From Acetobacteraceae bacterium (lineage in GTDB: Bacteria; Pseudomonadota; Alphaproteobacteria; Acetobacterales; Acetobacteraceae): a stretch of DNA of 8,004 nt. Shown here piece by piece: positions 1 through 6,907 of this stretch; within the stretch, counting starts at the first letter, position 1; each line of letters opens with the position of its first letter. The stretch covers positions 1 through 8,004 of the forward strand of contig DAHWNE010000399.1 of assembly GCA_027340195.1 (NCBI GenBank). The letters run 5' to 3'. A program made the translations under genes and the position numbers. The notes below the pieces were generated by a model. That model made no database searches and was not told the origin of the DNA. It saw only the letters and a program-made list of their open reading frames with translations.

Positions 1-241
1 CGCGCCGCCCCCGGTGGCGGCCCCGCCGCCGGCCCGGCAGGCCGCGCCGCGGCTGGTCACCGTGCCGCCCTCGCGCGCCTATGGCGGGCGCATCGTCACC
101 TGCTGCTGGCCGCTGGGCGAACCTGGCACGCGGGAGTTCCGCTTCTGCGACGACCCGGCGTTGCAGGGCAAACCCTACTGCGAGGTTCATGCCGGGCTCG
201 CCTATGTGAAGGTGCGCGACCGGCGCGAGGATGCCGCTTGA
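1..241 (+). CDS. gcrA: GcrA cell-cycle regulator, C-terminal part (5' end outside window)
   Basis: Only the last 79 codons or so are visible; the frame is open to the left edge (first full codon at base 2), so the GTG at 14 is not the real start. A Pro/Ala-rich linker is followed by the conserved C-terminal block of GcrA: CCWPLGEPGT, then FRFC, KPYCEVH, and the terminal LAYVKVRDRRED. The Cys/Cys/Cys/His spacing looks like a small metal-binding or structural knuckle, which is an inference. In Caulobacter, GcrA binds sigma-70 RNA polymerase and activates promoters carrying GANTC sites methylated by CcrM, driving S-phase transcription; the C-terminal part is the sigma-contacting side. The missing N-terminal part should hold the DNA-binding domain. 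The gene ends in TGA and is followed 10 bp later by a perfect hairpin. The family is essentially alphaproteobacterial, so this gene also helps place the organism. Confidence 0.93.
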   Translation, partial: APPPVAAPPPARQAAPRLVTVPPSRAYGGRIVTCCWPLGEPGTREFRFCDDPALQGKPYCEVHAGLAYVKVRDRREDAA

Positions 242-251
242 TTGCCGAGGA

Positions 252-272
252 TCGACCTTCATCGAAGGTCGA
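252..272. terminator. Perfect 9-bp hairpin after gcrA
   Basis: TCGACCTTC (252-260) and GAAGGTCGA (264-272) are perfect inverted repeats separated by only three bases (ATC). The hairpin starts 10 bp after the gcrA stop, in the gap between convergent gcrA and ruvX, so it is well placed to stop transcription from the left and perhaps from the right. No run of T follows on either strand, so it is not a textbook intrinsic terminator; it could instead stabilise the gcrA mRNA 3' end. Confidence 0.5.
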
Positions 273-275
273 CAC

Positions 276-300
276 GTCGGGTTTGGGATAGGTATCCGAC
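276..300. repeat. Imperfect dyad between gcrA and ruvX
   Basis: GTCGG (276-280) is matched by CCGAC (296-300), and a nested GGATA/TATCC pair sits around two central G residues. The two pairings share bases and are alternatives, so this is weak structure. It lies in the convergent gcrA/ruvX gap between two better hairpins. Confidence 0.25.
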
Positions 301-306
301 CTGCGC

Positions 307-323
307 CGCGAAGCGTGTTCGCG
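307..323 (-). terminator. Hairpin just after ruvX stop
   Basis: CGCGAA (307-312) and TTCGCG (318-323) form a 6-bp stem with a 5-nt loop. Partly competing outer pairs GCCGC (305-309) and GCGGC (326-330) reach the base next to the ruvX stop codon (331-333). Its position suggests a 3'-end structure for ruvX. There is no T tract, and short GC-rich repeats are common by chance in such DNA. Confidence 0.35.
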
Positions 324-330
324 TTGCGGC

Positions 331-810
331 TCACGCCTCTCCGCGATCGGAGACCAGTCGGTCCAGCGCCGCTTGCAGGATGACGGCGGCGGCCAGCCGG
401 TCGATCACCGCCCGGCGCTTGGCCGCGCTCAGCGCGGTGTGCTCGGTCAGGAAATCGGCGGCGGTGACGCTGCTCATGCGCTCGTCCTGCATCGCGCCCG
501 GAAGCGCGGTCGCCTCGGTCAGCGCCAGCGCCCAGTCCCGCGCCGCCTGCGCGGCCGGGCCGAAGGTGCCATCCGGTTGCAGCGGCAGGCCGATCACCAG
601 CCCGCCCACCCCCTGCGCCCGGGCGATGGCGCCGATGGCGCCGGCGGCGGCGGCGAGCTTCCCGCGTGTCAGGGTGCTGTGCGGCGTGGCCAGGCGGCAT
701 TCCGCATCCGACAGCGCCAGCCCGATCCGCTTGCGCCCCGGATCGATCCCCAGCAGCCGCTGCCCGGGGGCAAGCCGCGCCGCCAGCTCGGTCAGGTTGA
801 ACAGCGCCAT
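331..810 (-). CDS. ruvX: RuvX/YqgF-family Holliday-junction resolvase-like protein
   Basis: This 159-aa protein belongs to the YqgF family, which has an RNase H-like fold. In bacteria it is described as a putative Holliday-junction resolvase and, from E. coli work, as a factor in 16S rRNA 5'-end processing. Visible motifs are GIDPGRKRIGLALSD near the N-terminus (first catalytic Asp in a beta strand), VIGLPLQPDG in the middle, DERMSS (catalytic Glu), and IDRLAAAVILQ near the C-terminus (last acidic residue). All expected acidic positions are present, and the length fits the family (about 140-160 aa). The ATG at 810 was chosen because it directly precedes the family N-terminus; the frame stays open to an ATG at 942, but that extension is antisense to gatC and has no family resemblance. 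ruvX diverges from gatC, with only 48 bp between the two starts. Confidence 0.93.
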   Translation of the reverse strand: MALFNLTELAARLAPGQRLLGIDPGRKRIGLALSDAECRLATPHSTLTRGKLAAAAGAIGAIARAQGVGGLVIGLPLQPDGTFGPAAQAARDWALALTEATALPGAMQDERMSSVTAADFLTEHTALSAAKRRAVIDRLAAAVILQAALDRLVSDRGEA

Positions 811-858
811 GCGCGCCGTTATGGTCCGCCGCGGTTCCCCGGAAAAGGTCGCCTTCGC
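811..858. promoter_or_regulatory. Divergent ruvX/gatC leader
   Basis: This 48-bp gap is all that separates the divergent starts of ruvX and gatC, so any promoters must overlap each other or reach into the opposite gene. The purine run GGAAAAGG at 841-848, ending 10 nt before the gatC ATG, is a reasonable ribosome-binding site. No clear -35/-10 pair could be read. Confidence 0.4.
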
Positions 859-1146
859 ATGTCGCTCGATCCCGCGACGGTTCGTCGCATCGCCGCCCTC
901 GCGCGCCTCCATGTCGATGAGGCCGAGGTTCCGCGCCTGCAAGAGGAATTGAACGGGATCCTGGGCTGGATCGAGCAGCTCAACGAGGTGGACGTGACCG
1001 GGATCGAGCCGCTGGCCGGCGCGGCGGCGAACGCGCTGCCGATGCGCGCGGACGTGGTGACCGACGGCGGCTACCCCGAGGCGGTGCTGGCCAACGCGCC
1101 CGAACGGATCGGCGCCTTTTTCGCCGTGCCGAACGTGGTGGAATGA
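859..1146 (+). CDS. gatC: Asp/Glu-tRNA(Asn/Gln) amidotransferase subunit C
   Basis: This 95-aa protein is GatC, the small belt-like subunit that stabilises GatA against GatB in the GatCAB amidotransferase. The complex converts mischarged Glu-tRNA(Gln) and Asp-tRNA(Asn) to the correct amide forms. Family marks are the N-terminal [17 protein letters not shown] helix, then [22 protein letters not shown], and the C-terminal [15 protein letters not shown], where GatC normally has a 'F.VP.VIE'-like ending. Length is typical. The ATG at 859 matches the family N-terminus and has GGAAAAGG upstream; the much longer open frame to its left is antisense to ruvX. Its TGA overlaps the gatA ATG by four bases (ATGA), so the two subunits are probably translationally coupled and made in equal amounts. 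Confidence 0.96.
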   Translation: MSLDPATVRRIAALARLHVDEAEVPRLQEELNGILGWIEQLNEVDVTGIEPLAGAAANALPMRADVVTDGGYPEAVLANAPERIGAFFAVPNVVE

Positions 1147-2591
1147 GCCTGACGGACCTCACCATCGCCGCCGCCGCCGATGGGCTGCGCCGGGGGGATT
1201 TCACCGCCCGCGCGCTGACCGAGGCGCATCTGGCCGTGATCGCGGCCGAGAACCCGCGCCTCAACGCCTTCATCACCGTCACCGAGGCCGCCGCGCTGGC
1301 GCGCGCCGACGCGGCCGATCGCGCGCTCGCCGCCGGCACCGCCCGCCCGCTTGCCGGCATCCCGCTCGCCATCAAGGATTTGTTCTGCACCGAGGGCGTG
1401 CGCACCACCGCCGGCAGCCGCATCCTGGGCAATTTCATCCCGCCCTATGAAAGCACCGTCACCCGTCGGCTGCTGGATGACGGCGCGGTGTTCCTGGGCA
1501 AGGCCAATCTGGACGAGTTCGCCATGGGCTCCTCCAACATGACCTCCGCCTTCGGGCCGGTGGCGAACCCGCACCGCCGGCGCCAGGACCCCGACGCGGT
1601 GCTGGTGCCGGGCGGTTCCTCCGGCGGGTCGGCGGCGGCGGTGGCGGCGGGGCTGGCGATGGGCGCCACCGGCACTGACACCGGCGGGTCGATCCGCCAG
1701 CCGGCCGCGTTCTGCGGCATCGTCGGCATCAAGCCGAGCTACGGGCGCTGCTCGCGCTGGGGGGTGGTGGCGTTCGCCTCCTCGCTGGACCATCCGGGGC
1801 CGGTCGCGCGCACGGTGGAGGATTGCGCGATCCTGCTGGGGTCGATGGCGGGGCATGATCCGCGCGATTCCACCTCCGCCGATGTGCCGGTACCCGACTA
1901 TCGCGCCGCCTGCCGGCGCGGGGTGAAGGGGTTGCGTATCGGCGTGCCGCGCGAATACCGCGCGGAGGGCATGGCGGGCGAGATCGAGGCGCTGTGGGCG
2001 CGCGGCGTCGCCCGGCTGCGGGAGGCGGGGGCGGAGGTGGTGGACGTGTCGCTGCCGCACACGAAATACGGGCTGGCGACCTATTACATCATCGCCCCGG
2101 CCGAGGCGTCGTCGAACCTCGCGCGCTATGACGGGGTGCGGTTCGGCTTCCGCGCCGCCGGCCGGGGGGATCTGCGGGAGCTCTACGAGCATTCGCGGGC
2201 GGAGGGGTTCGGGGCCGAGGTGCGTCGGCGCATCCTGATCGGCACCTATGTGCTCTCCGCCGGCTATTACGATGCGTATTACCTGCGCGCGCAGAAGGTG
2301 CGGGCGCTGATCAAGCGGGATTTCGACGAGGTGTTCCGCGGCGTCGATGCGCTGCTGACCCCCACCGCGCCCTCGGCCGCCTTCGCGCAGGGGGAGAAGA
2401 TGGACGACCCGGTGACGATGTATCTCAACGACGTGTTCACCGTGCCGGCGGATCTGGCCGGGGTGCCGGCGATGAGTGTGCCGGCGGGACGGGATGCGGA
2501 CGGGCTGCCGCTGGGCTTGCAGGTGATCGGGCGGAGCTTCGACGAGGCGACGGTGTTCGCGGTGGGGGCGGCGCTGGAGGGGATGGGGTAA
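1143..2591 (+). CDS. gatA: Asp/Glu-tRNA(Asn/Gln) amidotransferase subunit A (amidase)
   Basis: This 482-aa protein is GatA, the amidase-signature subunit that hydrolyses glutamine and passes ammonia to GatB. The Ser-cisSer-Lys triad can be read: Lys78 in [10 protein letters not shown], cis-Ser159 in [11 protein letters not shown], and nucleophile Ser183 in [13 protein letters not shown]. Other GatA marks are [15 protein letters not shown] (118-132), [13 protein letters not shown] (195-207), and the late block [14 protein letters not shown] and [21 protein letters not shown]. The start overlaps the gatC stop, with no strong Shine-Dalgarno, consistent with coupling. Oddities: the protein stops at ALEGMG soon after the conserved [16 protein letters not shown] strand, somewhat earlier than the roughly 485-495 aa I expect, and gatB, usually the next gene, is absent here. 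The catalytic core is complete, so the enzyme should be functional if gatB lies elsewhere. Confidence 0.96.
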   Translation: MSLTDLTIAAAADGLRRGDFTARALTEAHLAVIAAENPRLNAFITVTEAAALARADAADRALAAGTARPLAGIPLAIKDLFCTEGVRTTAGSRILGNFIPPYESTVTRRLLDDGAVFLGKANLDEFAMGSSNMTSAFGPVANPHRRRQDPDAVLVPGGSSGGSAAAVAAGLAMGATGTDTGGSIRQPAAFCGIVGIKPSYGRCSRWGVVAFASSLDHPGPVARTVEDCAILLGSMAGHDPRDSTSADVPVPDYRAACRRGVKGLRIGVPREYRAEGMAGEIEALWARGVARLREAGAEVVDVSLPHTKYGLATYYIIAPAEASSNLARYDGVRFGFRAAGRGDLRELYEHSRAEGFGAEVRRRILIGTYVLSAGYYDAYYLRAQKVRALIKRDFDEVFRGVDALLTPTAPSAAFAQGEKMDDPVTMYLNDVFTVPADLAGVPAMSVPAGRDADGLPLGLQVIGRSFDEATVFAVGAALEGMG

Positions 2592-2642
2592 GGGCGCCGC
2601 TTTACCTCGCTCCCGCCTCCCGCCACACTGAAGGCAACGACC

Positions 2643-2650
2643 AGGGAGGA
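2643..2650 (+). promoter_or_regulatory. Strong Shine-Dalgarno of the RidA-family gene
   Basis: AGGGAGGA lies 8 nt before the ATG at 2659, a near-ideal ribosome-binding site that fixes this start. The 67-bp gap after gatA (2592-2658) holds no other clear motif and no recognisable promoter. The three-gene + operon could begin here or be read through from gatCA. Confidence 0.6.
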
Positions 2651-2658
2651 CCCGCGCC

Positions 2659-3048
2659 ATGCCCATCATCACCCTGTCCAACCCGCCCGGCGTGCGCCCC
2701 CCGGCCACCCGCTATTCCCACGCCGCGCTGGTCAGCGGGCCGCACCGGCGGCTGGTCATCTCCGGCCAGGTCGGCCAGGCGCCCGATGGCAGCGTGCCCG
2801 CCGACGGCGCCGCCCAGATCGCCCAGGCCTACGCCAATCTGCAAGCCGTGCTGGCCGGCCACGGCATGGGCATCGCCGACGTGGTCAAGACCACGGCCTT
2901 CCTCACCGATCGTGCCCTGATCCCCGCCTATCGCGCCGCCCGCGACGCGCTGTTCGCCACCCACGCGCCCGCCTCCACCCTGCTGGTCGTGGCCGGCCTC
3001 GCCGACCCGCGCTGGTTGGTGGAGATCGAGGCCGAAGCAGCGCAGTGA
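2659..3048 (+). CDS. RidA/YjgF-family protein lacking the catalytic arginine
   Basis: This 129-aa protein has the RidA (YjgF/YER057c/UK114) fold and length. Visible marks are YSHAALVSG (19-27), the strand LVISGQVGQAPDG (32-44), the helix QIAQAYANLQAVLAGHG, the DVVKTTAFLTD strand (74-84), and the C-terminal VEIEAEA. RidA trimers deaminate reactive enamine/imine intermediates from pyridoxal-phosphate enzymes, using an Arg in a PARS-like motif (Arg105 in E. coli). Here that motif reads PAST, with Ser106 at the Arg position, so classic imine deaminase activity is not expected. Members without this Arg belong to other Rid subfamilies, many of unknown function, and several RidA-like proteins sit in degradation operons. 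Its stop overlaps the GTG start of the acyl-CoA synthetase by four bases (GTGA), which suggests a shared pathway. A role as a hydrolase or enamine helper there is an inference. Confidence 0.88.
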   Translation: MPIITLSNPPGVRPPATRYSHAALVSGPHRRLVISGQVGQAPDGSVPADGAAQIAQAYANLQAVLAGHGMGIADVVKTTAFLTDRALIPAYRAARDALFATHAPASTLLVVAGLADPRWLVEIEAEAAQ

Positions 3049-4592
3049 ACGCCCTGATCGCCCGCGCGCGGCGCGACACGCTGGGCGACATGCTGCGCCG
3101 GGCGGCCCGCGTGCATCGGGACCGCGAGGCGCTGGTGTTCGGCCCGCGCAGCTGGAGCTTTACCGCCCTCGATGCCGGCGCCGACCGGATGGCCACGTAT
3201 CTGCTGGGGCTCGGGCTGGCGCCCGGGGACCGGGTGGCTGCCTTCGGGCGCAACTCGGACGCCTATCTGCTGCTCTGGCTGGGCTGCGCCCGCGCCGGCC
3301 TGATCCATGTGCCCATCAACTACGCGCTCACCGGCGGCGAGCTTGCCTATATCGTGGAACAATCCGGCGCGCGCGCGGTGTTTGCCGCCGCCGCGCTGGC
3401 CCCGGCGCTGGGCGCGCTGCCGGCGGGGACCATCCTGCGTCCGCTCGATCCCGACGATCCGGCCGGCCCGGTGGCGATCGCGCTGGATGACACCATCCCG
3501 CCGCCGCCCGATCCGCCGATCGACGAGGACAGCCTGGCGCAGATCGTCTATACCTCGGGCACCACCGCGGCCCCCAAGGGGGCGATGATGACGCATCGCG
3601 CCATCCTCGCCGAATACGCCGCGGTGATGCATCATTTCGACATGTCCGCGGATGACCGCGCGCTGGCCGCGCTGCCGTTGTATCACACCGCGCAGATGCA
3701 CGCGATCACCATGCCGCAGCTGATGGCCGGCGCCCGCACCGTGCTGATCGAGGCGCCGGAGCCGGCGACCGTGCTGCGGCTGATGGAAGCGGAACGGATC
3801 AACAGCTTCTTCGCCCCGCCGACGGTCTGGATCAGCCTGCTGCGCCACCCTGATTTCGATCGCCGCGATCTCGGCGCGCTGCGCCGCATCGTCTATGGCG
3901 CATCCATCATGCCGGGACCGGTACTGGCCGAGCTCGCCGCGAGGCTGCCGCTTGCCGGGCTCTACAACGCCTATGGTCAGACCGAGATCGCCCCTTTCGC
4001 CACCCTGCTGCGCCCGGAGGAGCACGCCGCCAGGCCCGCCTCCTGCGGGCGGCCGAGCTACGCGGTGGAAACCAGGGTGGTCGATCCCGATATGATCGAT
4101 GTCGCCCCCGGCGTGCACGGCGAAATCGTCCATCGCTCGCCCTATCTGCTGAGCGGCTACTGGAACAAGCCGGAGGAGACCGAGGAGGCGTTCCGCGGCG
4201 GCTGGTTCCATTCCGGCGATGTCGGGTATTTCGACGAGGCCGGTTATCTCTACATTGTCGATCGCATCCGCGACGTCATCAACACCGGCGGCGTGCTGGT
4301 CGCCTCGCGCGAGGTGGAGGAGGCGCTGTTCGCGCATCCCGCCGTCTCCGAAGTGGCGGTGGTGGGGCTGCCGGATCCGAAATGGATCGAGGCGGTCACT
4401 GCCTTCGTCGTGCTGCGCGCGGGCGAGAGCGCCGATGCTGCGGCGCTGATCGCCCACGCGCGCGGCCATCTCGCCCCGTACAAGCTGCCGAAACAGGTGG
4501 TATTCGTGCCGGAACTGCCCCGCAACACCGCCGGCAAGCTGCTCAAGCGCGAACTGCGGCGCATCCATTCCCCACAGGAGAATCCGGAATGA
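3045..4592 (+). CDS. AMP-forming acyl-CoA synthetase (fatty or aromatic acid-CoA ligase type)
   Basis: This 515-aa enzyme is of the ANL superfamily, which activates a carboxylic acid with ATP to an acyl-adenylate and transfers it to CoA. All core motifs are present: the P-loop YTSGTTAAPKG (169-179), PLYHTAQMH, YGQTE (310-314), GWFHSGD with Asp392, the hinge DRIRDVI (406-412), and Lys498 in RNTAGKLLKREL, the adenylation lysine. The full length matches the medium/long-chain and aryl-CoA ligase groups; PLYHTAQMH resembles ligases for fatty or phenylpropanoid acids, but the substrate cannot be read from sequence. After the hinge, TGGVLVASREVEE has Leu where many relatives have Asn (GG.N), a small departure. 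It starts with GTG overlapping the RidA stop and ends overlapping the GST start, so it is the centre of a coupled three-gene operon. No signal or membrane segment is seen; it should be cytosolic. Confidence 0.94.
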   Translation: MNALIARARRDTLGDMLRRAARVHRDREALVFGPRSWSFTALDAGADRMATYLLGLGLAPGDRVAAFGRNSDAYLLLWLGCARAGLIHVPINYALTGGELAYIVEQSGARAVFAAAALAPALGALPAGTILRPLDPDDPAGPVAIALDDTIPPPPDPPIDEDSLAQIVYTSGTTAAPKGAMMTHRAILAEYAAVMHHFDMSADDRALAALPLYHTAQMHAITMPQLMAGARTVLIEAPEPATVLRLMEAERINSFFAPPTVWISLLRHPDFDRRDLGALRRIVYGASIMPGPVLAELAARLPLAGLYNAYGQTEIAPFATLLRPEEHAARPASCGRPSYAVETRVVDPDMIDVAPGVHGEIVHRSPYLLSGYWNKPEETEEAFRGGWFHSGDVGYFDEAGYLYIVDRIRDVINTGGVLVASREVEEALFAHPAVSEVAVVGLPDPKWIEAVTAFVVLRAGESADAAALIAHARGHLAPYKLPKQVVFVPELPRNTAGKLLKRELRRIHSPQENPE

Positions 4593-5197
4593 AGCTCTAC
4601 AACTCCATCGGCCCCAACCCGCGGGTGGTGCGGATGTTCATGGCCGAGCGCGGCATCACCCTGCCGCTCGAGGAGGTGGACCTGCGCGGGGGTGAGAACC
4701 GGCGCGAACCCTACCTCGCCAAGAACCCCTTCGGGCAGATGCCGATGCTGGAACTCGACGACGGCACCCGCATCACCGAGATCATCCCGATCTGCGAATA
4801 TCTCGACGAGGTGACGCCCGGGGCGTCGCTGATCGGGGCGGATGCGCGCCAGCGGGCGGAGACGCGGATGTGGATGCGGCGGATCGACCTCAACATCCTC
4901 GAACCGCTGGCGAACGGGTTCCGCTATGCCGAGGGGCTGAAACTGTTCCAGAACCGCATCCGGGTGCTGCCCGAGGCCGCCGCGGGGCTGAAACTGGTGG
5001 CGCAGGACGGGTTGAGCCGGCTGGAGCGGCTGCTGGACGGGCGTTTCATCTGCGGCGACCGCTTCACCCTGGCCGATATCCTGCTGTTCGTGTTCCTCGA
5101 TTTCGGCGCCGGCGTGGGCCAGCCGCTGAACCCCGAGAACACCCGCATCGCCGCCTGGTTCGCGGCGATGCAGGCGCGGCCGTCCGCGAAGGCATAG
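4589..5197 (+). CDS. Glutathione S-transferase family protein
   Basis: This 202-aa protein has a GST architecture: an N-terminal thioredoxin-like domain (about 1-80) and an all-helical C-terminal domain. Seen are MKLYNS with GPNPRVVRMFMAE, where the catalytic Ser/Tyr/Cys usually lies (Ser6 is a candidate), the cis-Pro motif QMP (Pro52), the acidic glutathione-binding Glu64 in TEIIPICEYLDE, and the C-terminal FTLADILLF, the helix-capping box of GSTs. The usual Glu-Ser pair is Glu-Ile here (Ile65), which may weaken binding of the glutathione gamma-glutamyl group. The ATG at 4589 has AGGAG at 4576-4580 and overlaps the acyl-CoA synthetase stop (ATGA); longer upstream frames are antisense or overlap artefacts. 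Function could be conjugation, isomerisation or thiol-dependent cleavage of an intermediate in the acyl-CoA pathway. Substrate is unknown. Confidence 0.9.
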   Translation: MKLYNSIGPNPRVVRMFMAERGITLPLEEVDLRGGENRREPYLAKNPFGQMPMLELDDGTRITEIIPICEYLDEVTPGASLIGADARQRAETRMWMRRIDLNILEPLANGFRYAEGLKLFQNRIRVLPEAAAGLKLVAQDGLSRLERLLDGRFICGDRFTLADILLFVFLDFGAGVGQPLNPENTRIAAWFAAMQARPSAKA

Positions 5198-5202
5198 CCG
5201 GC

Positions 5203-5235
5203 GGGGCGGGGGCGCGCCGCGAAGCCGGCCGCCCC
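5203..5235. terminator. Weak inverted repeat between convergent operons
   Basis: GGGGCGG (5203-5209) and CCGCCCC (5229-5235) are perfect 7-bp inverted repeats with a 19-nt GC-rich spacer, in the 37-bp gap between the GST stop (+) and the phosphatase stop (-). The position is right for a shared bidirectional terminator, but no T tract is present and the loop is long. Confidence 0.3.
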
Positions 5236-5978
5236 TACCCGCCGACCAACCGTCCGCGCAACCGCGCCATCCGTCCGGCATCCAACCCCAGCCGCTCGGC
5301 GGCATAGGCCGCGAACCCGCCCAGCCGGCCGATCTCCCCGAACGCCGCTTCCAGCAACCCCGGCTGCACCGTCAGCAGGATCTCCGCCGCGTCCGCCGGC
5401 AGATCGTCCGCCGCCACGGTATCGCCCCGCCAGAGCCGGTTTGTGGCCAGGTAGTCCTCCATCACCGCCTCCCACCCCACCCCCAGCGCGGTCAGGATCA
5501 GGGCGGCGCCGAAGCCGGTGCGGTCCTTTCCGGCCGAGCAATGGAACAGCAGCGGCCCGGCGCCGGGCGCATCGAGCAACTCGAACAGCACCCGGTAGCG
5601 ATCCGCCCAATCGGCGGCGTAGGCGACATAGGCCTCGCGCATCAGCGCCCGCGCATCCGCCCCGGTCGCCGCCCTGGTGGCCAGGATGTCGCGCAGCGAG
5701 GCGCCGACGCTCGGCTCGATCGGCAGCGGATGGTAGGCGACACCGGGCAGTAGGTTGGCGGGAAACGGCGCCGCGGCGGCCTCGGCCTCGCCGCGCAGGT
5801 CGCAGACCACGGCAACGCCCAGCCGGCGCACGACGGCGGCATCCGCATCCGTCAGCCCGGCCAGGGCGGCGGCGCGGAAGACGAGTCCCGGGCGCACCGC
5901 GCCCCCGGCGGCCGGCCAGCCGCCGAGGTCGCGGAAGTTGGAGACCCCGGCGAGCGGGATCGCGACCGGTAGGCTCAC
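5235..5978 (-). CDS. Tyrosine-protein phosphatase-like protein (MptpB-like, CX5R)
   Basis: This 247-aa protein carries the phosphatase P-loop HCSAGKDRTG, with nucleophile Cys147 and phosphate-binding Arg153 (CX5R). The start NFRDLGG (14-20) and CDLRGEAE (59-66) mark the bacterial/fungal Y_phosphatase3-type group. The Lys-Asp pair inside the loop (K151, D152) resembles mycobacterial MptpB and related enzymes that can act on phosphotyrosine, phosphoserine or phosphoinositides. No signal peptide or membrane segment is seen, so a cytosolic enzyme is likely. It starts with GTG at 5978, overlapping the stop of the upstream oxidoreductase by four bases (GTGA), so it is the last, coupled gene of a three-gene operon. 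Why a phosphatase is tied to catabolic genes is not clear; it might act on a small phosphorylated metabolite or simply be co-transcribed. Confidence 0.9.
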   Translation of the reverse strand: MSLPVAIPLAGVSNFRDLGGWPAAGGAVRPGLVFRAAALAGLTDADAAVVRRLGVAVVCDLRGEAEAAAAPFPANLLPGVAYHPLPIEPSVGASLRDILATRAATGADARALMREAYVAYAADWADRYRVLFELLDAPGAGPLLFHCSAGKDRTGFGAALILTALGVGWEAVMEDYLATNRLWRGDTVAADDLPADAAEILLTVQPGLLEAAFGEIGRLGGFAAYAAERLGLDAGRMARLRGRLVGG

Positions 5979-6901
5979 GCCCGGCGCATCCCGTCCACCG
6001 CCTCCGCCAGCCGTTGCGGGTCCACCTTGATCTCCACCCCGGCCCGTTCGGTCTGCAACTTCATCGCCACCCGGGAATCCCGGCCGGCCCAGCCGCGGTT
6101 CATCGCCTCCTGCATCTCCGCCTGGACCAGGTTGGACAGCCGCATCGGCACCCCGAGCTCGCGGCCCAGCTGGCAGGCCAGCGAGACGTCCTTGAACGCC
6201 AGCCGTAGCGCGAAGGCTGGGGGTTCGTAGGTGTCGGGCAGGAACTGATCCGGCATGGCATCGAAGGCGCCGCGCCGGCCGATCGCGCCCTGCCGCACCG
6301 CCTCCCAGATCGCCAGCGGCTCGATCCCCGCCTTCACGCCCATGCTGAAGACTTCGGCGAGCCCGGTGGTCATGATGTAGCCGAACAGGTTGTGGACCAG
6401 TTTCGCCACCGAGCCGGCGCCGATCGGTCCGACATAGCGGGCCTGGTCGCCGATCGCATCCAGCACCGGCTTGGCCCGGTCGAACGCGGCCTCGGATCCG
6501 CCGACCCAGATCGCGAGCTTGCCGCTGGCCGCCCCGCGCGGCCCGCCGGAGACCGGCGCGTCCAGCACATCGACCCCGCGCGCGGCGAATTCTCCATGCA
6601 GCCGGCGCATCAGGGTGGGCGAGTTGGTGGAGAGGTCGAACCAGGCCGATCCCGCGCGCATCCCCTGCGCGAGGCCGGCCGCCACGGCCTCCACCTCCGG
6701 CGGGCCGGGAAGCGAGGTCAGCACCACCTCGGCCCCATCCGCCGCCGCCGCCGGGCTGTCGGCCCAGGTCGCGCCGGCGGCGAGCAGCCGCGCGGCGCTC
6801 TCGCGGCGGAGGTCATGGACCGCCAGCGCATGGCCGCCCTTCAAGGCATTGGCGGCCATCGAGGCACCCATGGTGCCCAGGCCGATGAACCCGACCTTCA
6901 T
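5975..6901 (-). CDS. 3-Hydroxyisobutyrate dehydrogenase-type NAD(P)-dependent oxidoreductase
   Basis: This 308-aa enzyme belongs to the beta-hydroxyacid dehydrogenase family (3-hydroxyisobutyrate, tartronate semialdehyde and related substrates). It has the N-terminal dinucleotide-binding GFIGLGTMG (4-12), the substrate loop DAPVSGG (114-120), and GAGSVAKLVHN, with catalytic Lys167 and Asn171; a C-terminal helical domain follows. Asp30 in VHDLRR lies at the end of the second strand, where an Asp usually points to NAD preference, but the following Arg residues leave NADP possible. Length is normal (about 290-310 aa). The gene starts at ATG 6901, only 6 bp after the CMD-family stop, and its stop overlaps the phosphatase start. 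It probably oxidises or reduces a beta-hydroxy acid or its semialdehyde in the pathway of this operon; the exact substrate is unknown. Confidence 0.93.
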   Translation of the reverse strand: MKVGFIGLGTMGASMAANALKGGHALAVHDLRRESAARLLAAGATWADSPAAAADGAEVVLTSLPGPPEVEAVAAGLAQGMRAGSAWFDLSTNSPTLMRRLHGEFAARGVDVLDAPVSGGPRGAASGKLAIWVGGSEAAFDRAKPVLDAIGDQARYVGPIGAGSVAKLVHNLFGYIMTTGLAEVFSMGVKAGIEPLAIWEAVRQGAIGRRGAFDAMPDQFLPDTYEPPAFALRLAFKDVSLACQLGRELGVPMRLSNLVQAEMQEAMNRGWAGRDSRVAMKLQTERAGVEIKVDPQRLAEAVDGMRRA

Positions 6902-6907
6902 GGCGGC

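Noticed and set aside
811..942. N-terminal extension of ruvX to an ATG at 942
   Set aside because: The added 44 residues do not resemble RuvX and are antisense to gatC; the ATG at 810 matches the family N-terminus.
242..952. 236-codon + strand frame between gcrA and gatC
   Set aside because: Ser/Ala/Arg-rich and antisense to ruvX, which has all catalytic motifs; not a gene.
1071..2708. 545-codon open frame on the - strand opposite gatA
   Set aside because: It is rich in Arg, Gly, His and Gln, has no recognisable domain, and is antisense to clearly conserved gatA; long antisense frames are expected in DNA with such high third-position GC.
2928..4568. 546-codon open frame on the - strand opposite the acyl-CoA synthetase
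   Set aside because: Same low-complexity composition, no family motif, and fully antisense to a gene with every ANL motif intact.
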